Of a stretch of DNA of 64,000 bases, positions 32,490 through 42,713 are shown piece by piece. A program made the translations under genes and the position numbers. The DNA is taken from positions 868,001 to 932,000 of the forward strand of contig NZ_CP151792.1 in assembly GCF_038446525.1 (NCBI RefSeq), given 5' to 3'. Each line of letters begins with the position of its first letter. Positions within the stretch are counted from its first letter, which is position 1. Origin of the DNA: Methanolobus sp. ZRKC5. GTDB taxonomy: Archaea; Halobacteriota; Methanosarcinia; Methanosarcinales; Methanosarcinaceae. Below the pieces are notes generated by a model that was not told where the DNA came from, made no database searches, and saw only the letters and a list, made by a program, of their open reading frames with translations.

Positions 32490-33161
32490 ATGATTGAAAA
32501 TGATTACATGATCAAAACCAGGCTGCATGATGATATGGCAGAAGCTGCAACGGATATTCGCTATCTTCTTGAGAGAGGATACAAAAAAGATAGTTCGATC
32601 AGGTTTGCCGGTGATCATTACAGACTTGATAAAAATGATAGATATATACTTGCACGCACGGTGTTTTCACCAGAAACCTCAAAGGCTCGTAAAAAAAAGA
32701 AAATACACCGCGAGGAACTGAAAGGAAAAACACTCCTTGTAGACGGGTACAATGTGCTTATTACACTGGAAAGTATGCTCGGTGGAGAAAGAATGTGGAT
32801 TGCAGATGATTCATTCCTGCGGGATATACAGGGAGTTTTTAATAACCACACTAATGACAACCTTACATTCCAGGCTGTTGAAAAGATGCTGTCTTTCCTT
32901 TTAAGTACTGAAATAAAGAAGACGGATGTACTTCTGGATACCCAGATGAAGCGCAGTGGAGAGCTGGCAGCATTCATCAGAAAAAGAATGAAAGAACTGT
33001 CAATAAAAGGAGAGGCAAGAACATCAAGGCATGTTGACTATGACCTGAAGAACTGCCACCCTTCATATGTCGTTGCTACAGCTGACGGAATTATTATCGA
33101 TTCTGTGAAGAATGTTATTGATATTCCTGCCTGCATCTACAGAAAATGGAACAAAGAATGA
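32490..33161 (+). CDS. DUF434/DUF5616 archaeal protein, possible nuclease fold
   Basis: The 223-residue protein has an N-terminal DUF434 domain (DDMAEAATDIRYLLERGYKKDSSIRFAGDHYRLDKNDRYILAR) and a C-terminal domain with KTLLVDGYNVLITLESMLGG, VLLDTQMKRSGELAAFI, DYDLKNCHPSYVVATADGIII. DGYNVL, LLDT and TADG are Asp-bearing strand ends like those of NYN/PIN RNases, so an RNA-cleaving role is possible, but the family is formally uncharacterised. It precedes mptN by about 50 bases in the same direction. Confidence 0.7.
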   Translation: MIENDYMIKTRLHDDMAEAATDIRYLLERGYKKDSSIRFAGDHYRLDKNDRYILARTVFSPETSKARKKKKIHREELKGKTLLVDGYNVLITLESMLGGERMWIADDSFLRDIQGVFNNHTNDNLTFQAVEKMLSFLLSTEIKKTDVLLDTQMKRSGELAAFIRKRMKELSIKGEARTSRHVDYDLKNCHPSYVVATADGIIIDSVKNVIDIPACIYRKWNKE

Positions 33162-33215
33162 AACATAGATATTAATTTAACAGCAGTAATAATATGTCGC
33201 AATTAAGGAATTAAT

Positions 33216-34124
33216 ATGAAAAAAATAGGAATCGTGGTTACAGACCAAAAAGACTGGACTGCAGATGCACTTATGCAGGAAGCCAGGAAAAGAGGATTTG
33301 AAACTTTTTCCCCGAATTTTGGAAAAATGGAAACTTCCATTGGGAAAAATATTGAGCATCGTGCAGACAGGATTAACCTGTCTGAGCTGGATGCAATTAT
33401 CATAAGGGACATGGGACCAGGAACAAACGATGCTCATGTGTTCCGCTTCGATGTCCTCTGTGAACTTGAGGAAAGCGGAGTCATCATGATCAATCCGCCT
33501 GCTGCCATACAGAATGCGGCAAATAAATTCCATGCAAGTTGCCTGATCTCAAAAGCCGGGATCAATACACCTGAAACTTTTGTCACACAGAATGTAGAAC
33601 CGGCCCTTAAGAGATTAGAAACATGGAAAGATGCTGTAATTAAACCAGTATTCGGATACAAGGGAATAGATATCAAACGCATAAAAGATAATGAAGTGAT
33701 AAGACCAAATGGAACTCCTGAAAAAACAACAGTATATGACCTAATTTCCGGCTCAATAAATGAAAAAGGAATGGTTTACATACAGGAGTTCATAGAAAAC
33801 CCCGGCCAGGATATTCGTGCATTTGTTGTTGACGGGAAAGTCATAGGTGCCATCTACAGGAAAGCAGCGGATGGCTGGTGGCTGAACAATCTGAGTCAGG
33901 GCGGCACCCCCCAGAAATGTAAACTCACAAAGAAACAGGAAAAAATGTGCATTGATGCTGCCAAAGCCATAGGAGCAGTATTTGCCGGTGTGGACATTAT
34001 TGAAGGAGACAAGGAATGTTTTGTCCTAGAAGTAAATGCAACTCCGTCAGGAGCAGGCATATATAAATCCCTGAATATCAATGTAGCAGAGCATATAATA
34101 GATACCATTGAAAACAGGCTATGA
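33216..34124 (+). CDS. mptN: Tetrahydromethanopterin:alpha-L-glutamate ligase (MptN), RimK/ATP-grasp family
   Basis: The 302-residue enzyme starts [28 protein letters not shown] and has the ATP-grasp core: [40 protein letters not shown] with the ATP Lys, [28 protein letters not shown] and [21 protein letters not shown] with Glu and Asn Mg ligands. MptN adds glutamate to tetrahydromethanopterin to make tetrahydrosarcinapterin, the one-carbon carrier of Methanosarcinaceae. CofF, the F420 alpha-glutamate ligase, is a close paralogue and cannot be excluded by eye. The next gene starts 22 bases after its stop. Confidence 0.75.
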
Positions 34125-34146
34125 ATGTCCGGGATCAGGAAGAACA

Positions 34147-34494
34147 ATGACCGAATATAAACAATGTATTGTTATCAGGGATGACCTCAAATTATCAAAA
34201 GGAAAACTTGCTGTGCAGGTTGCGCACGCAGCAGTATCTGCTTCTGAATGGGCAGACCGTACAACCCTTGAGAAGTGGAAAGAAGGTGGCCAAAAAAAAG
34301 TGGTTCTAAGAGTGACAGCATTAAAAGACATGTTCCAGCTGAAAGAAGTAGCAAGAAGGCAGGGACTTCCTACTGCACTTATACAGGACGCAGGACTTAC
34401 TGAAATCTCACCGGGAACTGTTACAGTACTTGGCATAGGACCTGCAAAAGCAAATGAACTCGACAAAGTCACAGGAAATTTGAAACTACTTTGA
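34147..34494 (+). CDS. pth2: Peptidyl-tRNA hydrolase 2 (Pth2)
   Basis: From the ATG at 34147 ([32 protein letters not shown], behind GGAAG) the enzyme is 115 residues, the family's usual size; ATG 34108 would overlap mpt[13 protein letters not shown] and [20 protein letters not shown] are the catalytic Pth2 motifs. It frees tRNA from peptidyl-tRNA that has dropped from the ribosome. In a row with mptN, the lipoprotein and truD on the plus strand. Confidence 0.95.
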
Positions 34495-34525
34495 TTTTGT
34501 ACCTTATGTTCTATTGGTATTTAGC

Positions 34526-35704
34526 ATGAAAAAAATGGAAAATACGAATTTGATACTGCATGCGATACTATTTGTGGCATTGATCGGGGTTATCCTTTCA
34601 TCAGGATGCCTTTTTGAACCACTTAACGAAGTGGGGAATATTTTCAACCCATCCTCTGTAAAATTATTTCAGGGAGAGGACTATTATCAAATAAATGCCG
34701 ATGAACTGACAATACCCATTGTCCCAGCTACGCCAATATCATTCTATGAAGATACACCAGATGAGTTGTCAAGTCATTTGCCTGGTTTTGAGGTTTCAAG
34801 CTACTACTACTATACTGAATTTTACGAAGGAAGCGAGAGTGTTATCAGCATATATGTGAAGAACAGTGGCATTGCACCTATTTATATATACCAGTTCGGT
34901 TTTTACTTAATAGCAGAAAAAGAGCTTGCATCGCATGAAGCTGGTATAACCATACTTCCCGGGGAAGAAAAGAATATCGGAACCATATCAATAGATGTTC
35001 CCGAAAATATTGAAGAGCTTGAACTCCAGCCACAGATGTCCTTGTTTGCGCAGACGAAATCAGGCACCTGGCATGATTACAAGAAACAATACTTTGAAGA
35101 GATTGTAATTGAAGTTTCGGATAAAGCTATAATTCAGGAACCAGACTATGCATTAAACCCCGAGAGCATATTCACTCAGATAAATGATAAAATAGAACCA
35201 TTTGATGTGGAAGTACGGACAAATGCTGCAGCATCTGCAAAAAAATACCCCGGGCAATACAATATATACCAGATATGCTCATTGTTCGATGATACAAAAA
35301 AGAACATACAATACATAAGTGATCCCAGAGGAAAGGATCTGTGGTCCACTCCGGGTGACACTTTGAAAATCGGTGCAGGGGATTGTGATGACTATGCGAT
35401 CCTTCTGGCATCATTGGTAGAATCCATCGGAGGAACCTCAAGGATCTACCTGACCGACACTCATGCCTTTGCAGCAGTATATATAGGTAATAATACAGAA
35501 GATATCGGAACTGCGATCGGAGAATACTATGGACCTGTACCAATATATTATACTACAGATCAGTATGGTTCATGGTTGATGCTGGACCCTACATCCAGCA
35601 TATATGCAGGAGGACTAGCAGGAGGAACAGCCCCAACAGACGATGGATGGACTTTCCTGAACACCAGCAAAATCACAGTAATCGATATAGCACCCCAAAA
35701 TTAG
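34526..35704 (+). CDS. Transglutaminase-like lipoprotein
   Basis: Start ATG 34526 gives MKKMENTNLILHAILFVALIGVILSSGC, a lipoprotein signal with the lipobox Cys at 28; ATG 34514 would add four residues. A beta-rich middle (SESVISIYVKNSGIAPIYIYQFGFYL) resembles an immunoglobulin-like surface module. The C-terminal transglutaminase-like core has Cys in GAGDCDDYAILLASLVESIGG, His in YLTDTHAFAAVYIG and Asp in WLMLDPTSS, the Cys-His-Asp triad of papain-like enzymes. It should work outside the cell membrane as a protease or cross-linking enzyme of the envelope. The substrate is unknown. Confidence 0.85.
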   Translation: MKKMENTNLILHAILFVALIGVILSSGCLFEPLNEVGNIFNPSSVKLFQGEDYYQINADELTIPIVPATPISFYEDTPDELSSHLPGFEVSSYYYYTEFYEGSESVISIYVKNSGIAPIYIYQFGFYLIAEKELASHEAGITILPGEEKNIGTISIDVPENIEELELQPQMSLFAQTKSGTWHDYKKQYFEEIVIEVSDKAIIQEPDYALNPESIFTQINDKIEPFDVEVRTNAAASAKKYPGQYNIYQICSLFDDTKKNIQYISDPRGKDLWSTPGDTLKIGAGDCDDYAILLASLVESIGGTSRIYLTDTHAFAAVYIGNNTEDIGTAIGEYYGPVPIYYTTDQYGSWLMLDPTSSIYAGGLAGGTAPTDDGWTFLNTSKITVIDIAPQN

Positions 35705-35715
35705 GATGATTTAAA

Positions 35716-37029
35716 ATGATACCAGCAGTTGAAAAAAAAATGGGAATAGACCTGTACTGTACAGATACCAATGGAATTGGAGGCGTACTGAGACAGGAAA
35801 CAGATGATTTTATTGTCAGAGAGATTACAAACCGTGAAGAAGGTGACAGCGGAAAATACCTTATCCTGGAAGTTACCAAAACCAACTGGGATATGCACCA
35901 TCTTATCAGGGATATGTCACGCAAACTTGGCATCAGCCAGAAGAGAATCGGATTTGCCGGTACGAAGGATAAAAGGGCAACGACTACCCAGAAGATCAGC
36001 ATATACGATATGTCGGAAGAAGATGTTGAAAACTTCTACCTTAAAGACGTGGAAATAAAGGCCATAGGAAGGTCACACAGATCTCTTGGACTTGGTGATC
36101 TGTACGGTAATGAATTCCGCATTACCATAAGAGATATTGATCTTAAACCTGATGAACTGGAAGAAAATCTCAAGAGAACAACAGATGAGATTATTGCTTT
36201 TGGAGGAGTTCCTAACTTTTTTGGCATTCAGAGGTTCGGAGCTATCAGACCTATTACCCACATGGTTGGAGAACAACTCCTTAAAGGTGATTTTGAAAAA
36301 GCTTCACTCATATATATTGCACAGTCATTCCCTGATGAACAGGATGATGTGAAAGAAGCCAGAGATAATGCATGTGAAACAAGGGATTTTGTGGAAGGAC
36401 TAAAAACATATCCACTGCGTCTCAGATATGAGAGAGCAATGATGCACTACCTTGTGGAAAATCCAGGAGATTTTGCAGGTTCATTTGGTGTGCTTTCTGA
36501 AAACATCAGCAGGATGTTCATACATGCTTACCAGTCATACATATTCAACCGTATCATCTGCAAAAGAATAGAACTCGGACTTCCCCTTGATGAAGCACGC
36601 CCGGGAGATATTATCTGTTTCAAGAATAAGGAAGGTCTGCCTGATGTCACTAAGATGCAGAAGTCCAGCGAGGAAAATGTAGACGGCATGAACAATCTCC
36701 TTAGAAGAAGGAGAGCATTTGTGACTGCACCTCTGGTGGGATACAATACTGAATTCGCATCCAATGTTCCTGGTGATATTGAAAGAGAAATATATAACGA
36801 GACTGGAATGGCACAGGAAGCATTTAGGATGAAACAAATGTCAGCTCTTGCATCAAAAGGACTGCGCAGGGAAATGTTACTCTACTGCGAACCTGTATTT
36901 GAAACCGGAGAAGACGAACTAAATCCGGGGAAAAGCAAGGCAACACTCACTTTTTCTTTGCCAAAGGGAAGCTATGCAACAACTGTCCTCAGGGAATATA
37001 TGAAAGTAGAACCATTGAAAATGAGCTAA
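35716..37029 (+). CDS. truD: tRNA pseudouridine synthase TruD
   Basis: The 437-residue enzyme has GFAGTKDKRATTTQ, with the catalytic Asp of motif II, NFFGIQRFGAIRP, and the large insertion domain seen in archaeal TruD/Pus7. It isomerises U13 of tRNA (and related sites) to pseudouridine. It lies 11 bases after the lipoprotein stop and ends at a perfect 10-bp terminator hairpin. Confidence 0.95.
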   Translation: MIPAVEKKMGIDLYCTDTNGIGGVLRQETDDFIVREITNREEGDSGKYLILEVTKTNWDMHHLIRDMSRKLGISQKRIGFAGTKDKRATTTQKISIYDMSEEDVENFYLKDVEIKAIGRSHRSLGLGDLYGNEFRITIRDIDLKPDELEENLKRTTDEIIAFGGVPNFFGIQRFGAIRPITHMVGEQLLKGDFEKASLIYIAQSFPDEQDDVKEARDNACETRDFVEGLKTYPLRLRYERAMMHYLVENPGDFAGSFGVLSENISRMFIHAYQSYIFNRIICKRIELGLPLDEARPGDIICFKNKEGLPDVTKMQKSSEENVDGMNNLLRRRRAFVTAPLVGYNTEFASNVPGDIEREIYNETGMAQEAFRMKQMSALASKGLRREMLLYCEPVFETGEDELNPGKSKATLTFSLPKGSYATTVLREYMKVEPLKMS

Positions 37030-37056
37030 GCCCACTTTAAGTGGGCTTTATCTTTC
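37028..37056 (+). terminator. truD terminator
   Basis: AAGCCCACTT and AAGTGGGCTT form a perfect 10-base dyad around one T, and TATCTTTCTTATTTT follows. It overlaps the end of the truD stop codon. Confidence 0.75.
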
Positions 37057-37063
37057 TTATTTT

Positions 37064-37257
37064 GTAACTATTCAGCCTGGCACGATTTGCCTATTGGTAC
37101 TGATTTCATCGAAATAGAGATGTCTGCTCACTAACAATCTAACAATCAAAAAAGCAATCAATAGCAACAATCAAAATAAATGATCCTAATGAAATTTACG
37201 TTTCAACTTTTTGTCAAGATTGTTATTGATAGCGTTTTTATCAGGCTGAATAGTTAC
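37064..37257. mobile_element. 194-bp MITE, copy 4
   Basis: Same orientation and termini as the copies at 6828 and 7030; it reads identical to the 7030-7223 copy. It is inserted in the short gap between the convergent truD and pyrG genes, directly behind the truD terminator, so it interrupts no gene. Confidence 0.9.
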
Positions 37258-37282
37258 CTTATTTTTAAATTAAATTCTAATC

Positions 37283-38875
37283 TTATTTCCCTACCATTGC
37301 CTGAATGAAAGCTTTGAAAGGTGGTGATGGTCTTCCAGGACGGGATTTAAATTCCGGATGAAATTGTGATCCAAAGAAGAACTTCTTACCGGGAATCTCA
37401 GCGATTTCCATCCTGTTTCTGTTCTTACCGGAAAAGACCATTCCGTGGTTTTCTATCTTCTCAACATAATTAGGATTCACTTCATACCTATGTCTGTGAC
37501 GCTCTACTATCTGGGACTGACCGTAAATACTCTCAGCAAGTGAACCTGCCTTTAAGTCTGCATAGTAATCGCCAAGTCTCATAGTTGCACCCATATCAAC
37601 TACATTTTCCTGTTCAGGAAGTATATCAATTACAGGATATGGTGTGTTTTCGTCAAATTCTGTGCTGTTAGCATTCTCAAGACCTGCCACATTTCTGGCA
37701 AACTCTATGACAGCCAACTGCATTCCAAGACAAAGACCAAGATAGGGGATATCATTTTCTCTTGCGTACTGTATGGCTTTTATCTTACCTTCAGTACCTC
37801 TTTCCCCAAAACCACCGGGAACAAGTATACCATCATATTCTGAGAGACATGATATTGTATCAGGCTCTTCTTCAAAGGATTCTGCATTTATCCAGCATAC
37901 TTCGTAATTAACACCGCACTCGATGGCAGCATGTTTAATGGAAGCACTTATACTCAGGTATGAATCTTCAAGGTGTGTGTATTTTCCCACAATCCCAATC
38001 CTGACATTACCATTAAGATTGTGCATTCTGTCAACCATCTTAGCCCAGGCATCATCTGATCCTGAGGAACTCAGATCCAGATGTTTTACCAAAAAATCAG
38101 TGAGTCCTTCTTCCTCCATCATAAGAGGTACTTCATAGATATCCTTTGCATCATGAGCACTTATGACCGCTTCCTCGGATACATCACAGAAATGTGATAT
38201 TTTTGAAATTGTGCCTTCAAGCAAGGGTTCTTTACATCTGGTAACTATGATGTTAGGTTTGAGACCTAACTGCCTTAACTCTTTCACAGAATGCTGTGTA
38301 GGCTTTGTTTTCTGGTCACCTTGCGCGTCCATGGGAACAAGGGTCACGTGCACAAATGCCAGATTCTCCTTTGGCTCCTCCCTGTGCATCTGTCTTACAG
38401 CTTCCAGGAAAGGCATACTTTCAATGTCACCAACAGTACCACCGACCTCTATCATACAAATATCAGCGCCACTCTTTGCAGCAACTCTGCGAATCCTGTC
38501 CTTGATCTCATTAGTTATGTGAGGAATTATCTGTACGGTCTTTCCCAGATACTCCCCTCTGCGTTCCTTGGAGATCACAGATTCGTATATCTTTCCGGTG
38601 GTCAGATTGTGCTCCCTTGTAAGTTCCGTATCAAGGAAACGTTCATAATTTCCAAGGTCAAGGTCTACTTCACCCCCGTCTTTAAGAACATAAACCTCAC
38701 CATGCTGGAAAGGACTCATAGTACCTGCATCAATATTGATGTAAGGATCGATCTTGATGGCCGTAACTTTATGCCCCTTGTTCTTTAGGTTACGCCCAAT
38801 AGAAGCAGTGGTAATTCCTTTTCCAAGCCCACTCATTACTCCGCCGGTCACTATGATATATTTCATATTATTCAC
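37283..38875 (-). CDS. pyrG: CTP synthase
   Basis: The 530-residue enzyme has an N-terminal synthetase domain ([53 protein letters not shown]) and a C-terminal glutamine amidotransferase with the nucleophile Cys in [14 protein letters not shown] and the catalytic His-x-Glu in [13 protein letters not shown]. It aminates UTP to CTP using ATP and glutamine. A DUF7524-type gene lies just upstream, five bases apart, in the same direction. Confidence 0.98.
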   Translation of the reverse strand: MNNMKYIIVTGGVMSGLGKGITTASIGRNLKNKGHKVTAIKIDPYINIDAGTMSPFQHGEVYVLKDGGEVDLDLGNYERFLDTELTREHNLTTGKIYESVISKERRGEYLGKTVQIIPHITNEIKDRIRRVAAKSGADICMIEVGGTVGDIESMPFLEAVRQMHREEPKENLAFVHVTLVPMDAQGDQKTKPTQHSVKELRQLGLKPNIIVTRCKEPLLEGTISKISHFCDVSEEAVISAHDAKDIYEVPLMMEEEGLTDFLVKHLDLSSSGSDDAWAKMVDRMHNLNGNVRIGIVGKYTHLEDSYLSISASIKHAAIECGVNYEVCWINAESFEEEPDTISCLSEYDGILVPGGFGERGTEGKIKAIQYARENDIPYLGLCLGMQLAVIEFARNVAGLENANSTEFDENTPYPVIDILPEQENVVDMGATMRLGDYYADLKAGSLAESIYGQSQIVERHRHRYEVNPNYVEKIENHGMVFSGKNRNRMEIAEIPGKKFFFGSQFHPEFKSRPGRPSPPFKAFIQAMVGK

Positions 38876-38880
38876 CTTGA

Positions 38881-39567
38881 TTATCTTTTAGATTTAGGAA
38901 GTCTTAGTAATAGATAAGCCATAAAAAATGTAAGCAGAATTGCATAGAATACAGATTGATAAAAACCAAAGAACTGGCTAAAGTCAATGGACAGAACTAT
39001 AAAAGCAAGAACAGAAACCAATAACAGCAATACAACTACCCTGAAAATATTAACTGAATGCGGAGCAGCCAGACCTAAAGCTGATCTTATCATTTCAAAT
39101 GATATGGAAGGAAGTTGAGCACTCCAATGCTCCCCATTATATAGTCCGGAAGAAGGAGATTTTGAGGGTTTGGATATTTTAGAATTATATAAGGATTCGT
39201 CAACATCAACAGAGAAACTTTTATCATTTGGGCTTAGATGACCCAGGTTCAGATCAAATCCCTGTCTTTTGGAACCATAGCCCACAGTAATATAGAGTTG
39301 CCCTTTGCTATAGAGTCTGCCATCATATGGGATCCTTGCAATAAAAGGTATGTATTCCTCATGCTTAACATAAGGATTGTCTTCAAGAACAGTGATGTTC
39401 TCCCTTATAGAATCACTTACTGATAAATTGACATGTGTTGGTGAACCATAGTTGATCAAAACGATTTCAAAACTGCGTTCTTCACCGGGGGATAAAGGTA
39501 ATTCAACAGTATCCGTTTCGAATTCCAGTGAATTTACACCAAGCCTGTTGATATGAACCTGTTGCAA
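38881..39567 (-). CDS. DUF7524-like protein with C-terminal membrane helices
   Basis: The 228-residue protein starts [41 protein letters not shown], a beta-sandwich-like N-terminal part (about 1-130) that carries no signal peptide, and ends with two transmembrane helices at about 176-198 ([19 protein letters not shown]) and 203-222. This matches the layout of a methanogen/haloarchaeal DUF7524 family of unknown function. The beta part may face the cytoplasm or outside depending on insertion. It is upstream of pyrG in one apparent operon. Confidence 0.65.
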   Translation of the reverse strand: MQQVHINRLGVNSLEFETDTVELPLSPGEERSFEIVLINYGSPTHVNLSVSDSIRENITVLEDNPYVKHEEYIPFIARIPYDGRLYSKGQLYITVGYGSKRQGFDLNLGHLSPNDKSFSVDVDESLYNSKISKPSKSPSSGLYNGEHWSAQLPSISFEMIRSALGLAAPHSVNIFRVVVLLLLVSVLAFIVLSIDFSQFFGFYQSVFYAILLTFFMAYLLLRLPKSKR

Positions 39568-39586
39568 TTGAATTTCCTCACCAGTT

Positions 39587-39769
39587 TTATTCTCTTAGAT
39601 CAGGAGGAAGCATATTTGGTATACCCCCCTCTATAGGATAGTATTCATTGCATGCAGAACAGTACAGAGTGCCCGATATAACCTCGTTGGTATCTTCCTT
39701 TTCGATGTTAAGGACAAGATCTCCTTTACATACAGGACACGCAAGAATATCCATAAGGTTCTTTTTCAA
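39587..39769 (-). CDS. Trm112-like small zinc protein
   Basis: TTG at 39769 is placed after a perfect GGTGAT site and gives LKKNLMDILACPVCKGDLVL, a 60-residue protein. Two Cys pairs (CPVC and CSAC) bind zinc, and the tail YYPIEGGIPNMLP is diagnostic of the Trm112/YcaR family. Archaeal Trm112 activates several methyltransferases that act on tRNA, rRNA and translation factors. The gene precedes the DUF7524-like gene and pyrG on the same strand. The longer frame to 39802 starts before the ribosome binding site. Confidence 0.88.
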   Translation of the reverse strand: MKKNLMDILACPVCKGDLVLNIEKEDTNEVISGTLYCSACNEYYPIEGGIPNMLPPDLRE

Positions 39770-39917
39770 CTCGATCACCACCTTTGAATACGTTACAATC
39801 AATATAAGGTTTTTCTATCATATAACTCAAAACTACATTGCCAATAATGATAATTCCATCTATGGGTTTTTAAGATAAGAGATAGATTAATTTACTTCCT
39901 TATCCGTACAATAATCC

Positions 39918-40853
39918 ATGTTTTCCATTTTCCTTAAGGTACTAGACTTTGCAATTCCCATTTTGATAATGATATTCGTAGGACTTTTTGGGACAGGTAT
40001 CCTTATAGAACTTGGGTTCATGCAGAAATTTTCAGGAATTGTGAAACCTCTTTTCAAGTATACAAACCTTCCCGACACATGCGCATCATCTTTTATGGTG
40101 GCACTGGGCTCTACTGTTGCTGCAAATAGTATGGTTGTGAATTTTAAAGAAGGTGGATGTATCAATGAGAGAGAAACTATGCTCTGTGCATTGCTCAACA
40201 GCACACCTGCATATGTAAGGGAAATTATAACCTACCAAATCCCCATAGTCCTCCCGGCACTTGGACCGGTAGTCGGAGGTTTCTATGTAATGGTATTCAT
40301 ATTAACTGCAATTATAAAGGTCAGTGCAGTTATAATACTTAGTAGGATATTCCTCAAAAAGAACAGGTGCCAGTATGAAGAAAACATTTCATCAAAGAAA
40401 GTCACCCTGAAAGATGCGATTAAAAAATCTCTGAAGCGCAATCGTAAACTGTTCACCAAGATAGCGGTCATTTATCTATCGATGACCACACTTGTTTTCA
40501 TACTCAGGGAAAGAGGAGCTTTTGAATTATTCAATGTATTGCCGCTTGCTGATCTTTTCGGCATCCCGTCTGAAAGTATTGTACCGCTCACAAGCTACGT
40601 TGCAAGCCCCATTCTTGGAATATCACTATTAGGTCCTATGATAAGTAATAACGGAATATCATATATCCAGGCAATGATAGTACTTATGTTGGGAAGTATG
40701 TTCATGCTCCCTGTATTCAGTATCAGGTCCCTTTTACCACGCTATGTGTCTATATTTGGCCCACGCATAGGAATCAGAATTGTAGCTTTCTCTACGGGAA
40801 TCAGTATATTAGTCCGATTTTGTATCCTGCTAATACTCCTATCAATAGCATAA
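39918..40853 (+). CDS. Nucleoside recognition (Gate) domain membrane protein
   Basis: The 311-residue protein has eight or so hydrophobic helices and two Gate domains: FAIPILIMIFVGLFGTGILIELGFM, then MVALGSTVAANSMVVNFKEGGCINERETMLCALLNSTPAYV, and SYVASPILGISLLGPMI in the second half. Proteins with these domains include nucleoside transporters and SpmA/SpmB; many archaeal ones are of unknown substrate. It diverges from the Trm112-like gene and stands alone before the chemotaxis operon. Confidence 0.8.
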   Translation: MFSIFLKVLDFAIPILIMIFVGLFGTGILIELGFMQKFSGIVKPLFKYTNLPDTCASSFMVALGSTVAANSMVVNFKEGGCINERETMLCALLNSTPAYVREIITYQIPIVLPALGPVVGGFYVMVFILTAIIKVSAVIILSRIFLKKNRCQYEENISSKKVTLKDAIKKSLKRNRKLFTKIAVIYLSMTTLVFILRERGAFELFNVLPLADLFGIPSESIVPLTSYVASPILGISLLGPMISNNGISYIQAMIVLMLGSMFMLPVFSIRSLLPRYVSIFGPRIGIRIVAFSTGISILVRFCILLILLSIA

Positions 40854-41197
40854 AAAAATAGATTTTCCTGATGCTTGGTTAATATAATTCGCTTTTTTTT
40901 ATTGACCATTGTTAAAAAATATTATCCCAGGCAATTATATATAAAATGCATATATATGTACAATGGACATATAACTGGAAATGTATAATATTAATTATAC
41001 AGCCCTAAGTTTTGTATATTACACAGAGAGTAAAATAATATATTCTTGAAATTTTGACACATATCAGAATAAACAATAATTTAATATATTATATTATCCT
41101 CTATATAATAACGTGGAGATACAATCCGCGTTATACTAATGTGTAGTGCAAATTTTGCACATGAAATACAATACCAAATATGGGAGATATGAAGAAA
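40854..41197 (+). promoter_or_regulatory. Promoter and leader of the chemotaxis operon
   Basis: This AT-rich gap has TATA-like stretches (TATATATAAAATGCATATATATG near 40938-40958 and TATATTATATTATCC near 41085-41099). Three dyads occur: TATATGT/ACATATA around 40951-40972, AACGTGGA/TCCGCGTT (41110-41131) and GTGCAAA/TTTGCAC (41146-41160). The last two would be in the transcript leader just before cheY and could control translation. No gene is seen. Confidence 0.45.
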
Positions 41198-41554
41198 ATG
41201 GTAAAAGTAATGATTGTAGATGATGCTGCATTTATGCGTATGGTCATCAAGGATATACTAACAAAAAATGGTCATGAAGTGGTAGGCGAATGCGTCGATG
41301 GACTTGATGCCGTACAAAAATACCCACAATTAAAACCAGAACTGGTTTTTATGGATATAGTCATGCCAAACATGGAAGGAATCGATGCTCTGAAAAAGAT
41401 AATGGAAATGGATCCAGCTGCAAAAGTGGTCATGTGTTCATCTATTGGACAGCAATCTGTTGTAACTGATGCACTCAAGACCGGCGCTCTTGACTTTATA
41501 GTTAAACCATTTGATGCAGCAAAAGTCCTGGAAGTAATTGGAAAAGTAATCTAA
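41198..41554 (+). CDS. cheY: Chemotaxis response regulator CheY
   Basis: A stand-alone receiver domain: VKVMIVDDAAFMRM with the acidic pair, LVFMDIVMPNMEG with the phospho-acceptor Asp, VMCSSIGQ with the conserved Ser, and IVKPFD with the conserved Lys. It is phosphorylated by CheA and carries the signal to the archaellum motor through adaptor proteins such as CheF. Three ATGs (41180, 41189, 41198) are possible; I take 41198 because GGGAG precedes it and the domain starts there. It is the first gene of the operon; cheB begins one base after its stop. Confidence 0.93.
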   Translation: MVKVMIVDDAAFMRMVIKDILTKNGHEVVGECVDGLDAVQKYPQLKPELVFMDIVMPNMEGIDALKKIMEMDPAAKVVMCSSIGQQSVVTDALKTGALDFIVKPFDAAKVLEVIGKVI

Positions 41555-41555
41555 T

Positions 41556-42662
41556 ATGACTATCAATGCACTTGTAGTCGACGACTCCGCACTCATGCGC
41601 AAGGTTGTCTCTGATATCCTAAAAGAAGACCCTGAAATTAACGTAATAGCTACTGCCAGAAATGGCCTTGAAGCTGTAGAGAAGGTTGAAAAATTCAGGC
41701 CGGACGTAGTTACCCTGGATGTTGAGATGCCGAAACTGGATGGATTACACGCTCTGGGATATATTATGAGCGAATGTCCTACACCAGTTGTCATGTTGAC
41801 AGCGATCGACTCCAGGTCAGCAGAGAGTACACTGAATGCATTTGAATATGGAGCAGTTGATTTCATACAAAAACCATCGGGAAATATTAGTTTAAATATT
41901 GCGGATATTGCTATAGAAATCCGCAAAAAAGTAAAAATGGCATCTAAAGTGGACCTGAAAAAACTCGGGTTCATGGAAGAACACGTGAAAAAGGCACGTG
42001 AAAATGAAGGAAAAACTTTGCGCACTACACAAAAGAAGCAGGTTATTCAGAAGAGCAAACACCATGCCAAAGGTAAGATCATTGCAATTGCGTCGTCAAC
42101 AGGCGGACCGCGTGCACTTGAACAGGTTATACCCAAATTACCGGGTGACCTGAAAGTCCCTGTTGTAATAGTCCAGCATATGCCTGCAGGATTTACAGCA
42201 TCACTTGCACAACGACTTGATGGCCAATCCCAATTGACAGTTACTGAGGCAAAAGATGGGGATGTACTCCATGCAGGGCATGCATACCTTGCACCAGGAA
42301 ACTACCATATGGAGATTGTCTCGAAAGAAAAAGGTGGCTTTTATCATGAAGTCGTTTCACTCAACCAGAAACCTCGTGAACAGGGAGTCAGACCCTGCGC
42401 AAACATACTTTTCAACTCATTAGTCCCAATCTATGGAGCAAACATCATTACTGCTGTTTTAACCGGGATGGGAGCCGATGGGGCTGATGGAATTGAAGCT
42501 ATAAAAAATGCCGGAGGAAAGGCGATTGCAGAGGATGAAAAATCCTGTGTTGTTTATGGCATGCCAAAAGCAGTAGTCCAACGAGGCCTTGCTGATAGCA
42601 TCGTTCCTTTGGACAAAGTGTCGAGTGAAATATTACGGATGTTAAATTCATCTGGTGATTGA
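41556..42662 (+). CDS. cheB: Protein-glutamate methylesterase CheB
   Basis: The 368-residue protein has an N-terminal receiver (ALVVDDSALMRK, VVTLDVEMPKLDGL, MLTA, FIQKPSG) and a C-terminal methylesterase domain with the catalytic Ser in IAIASSTGGPRAL, the His in IVQHMPAGFT and the Asp in TGMGADGADG. It removes methyl esters from receptor glutamates when phosphorylated by CheA, opposing CheR. It is separated from cheA by a perfect palindrome. Confidence 0.96.
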   Translation: MTINALVVDDSALMRKVVSDILKEDPEINVIATARNGLEAVEKVEKFRPDVVTLDVEMPKLDGLHALGYIMSECPTPVVMLTAIDSRSAESTLNAFEYGAVDFIQKPSGNISLNIADIAIEIRKKVKMASKVDLKKLGFMEEHVKKARENEGKTLRTTQKKQVIQKSKHHAKGKIIAIASSTGGPRALEQVIPKLPGDLKVPVVIVQHMPAGFTASLAQRLDGQSQLTVTEAKDGDVLHAGHAYLAPGNYHMEIVSKEKGGFYHEVVSLNQKPREQGVRPCANILFNSLVPIYGANIITAVLTGMGADGADGIEAIKNAGGKAIAEDEKSCVVYGMPKAVVQRGLADSIVPLDKVSSEILRMLNSSGD

Positions 42663-42680
42663 AATGTTTTTGCAAAAAGA

Positions 42681-42699
42681 TAAGATCATTATGATCTTA
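42681..42699 (+). promoter_or_regulatory. Perfect 9-bp palindrome between cheB and cheA
   Basis: TAAGATCAT and ATGATCTTA pair around a single T, 15 bases before the cheA start. In mRNA it forms a short stem just ahead of the cheA ribosome binding site (GGTTGGTG). It may set the ratio of CheB to CheA, be a processing site, or serve as operator. Confidence 0.4.
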
Positions 42700-42713
42700 G
42701 GGTTGGTGTGACC

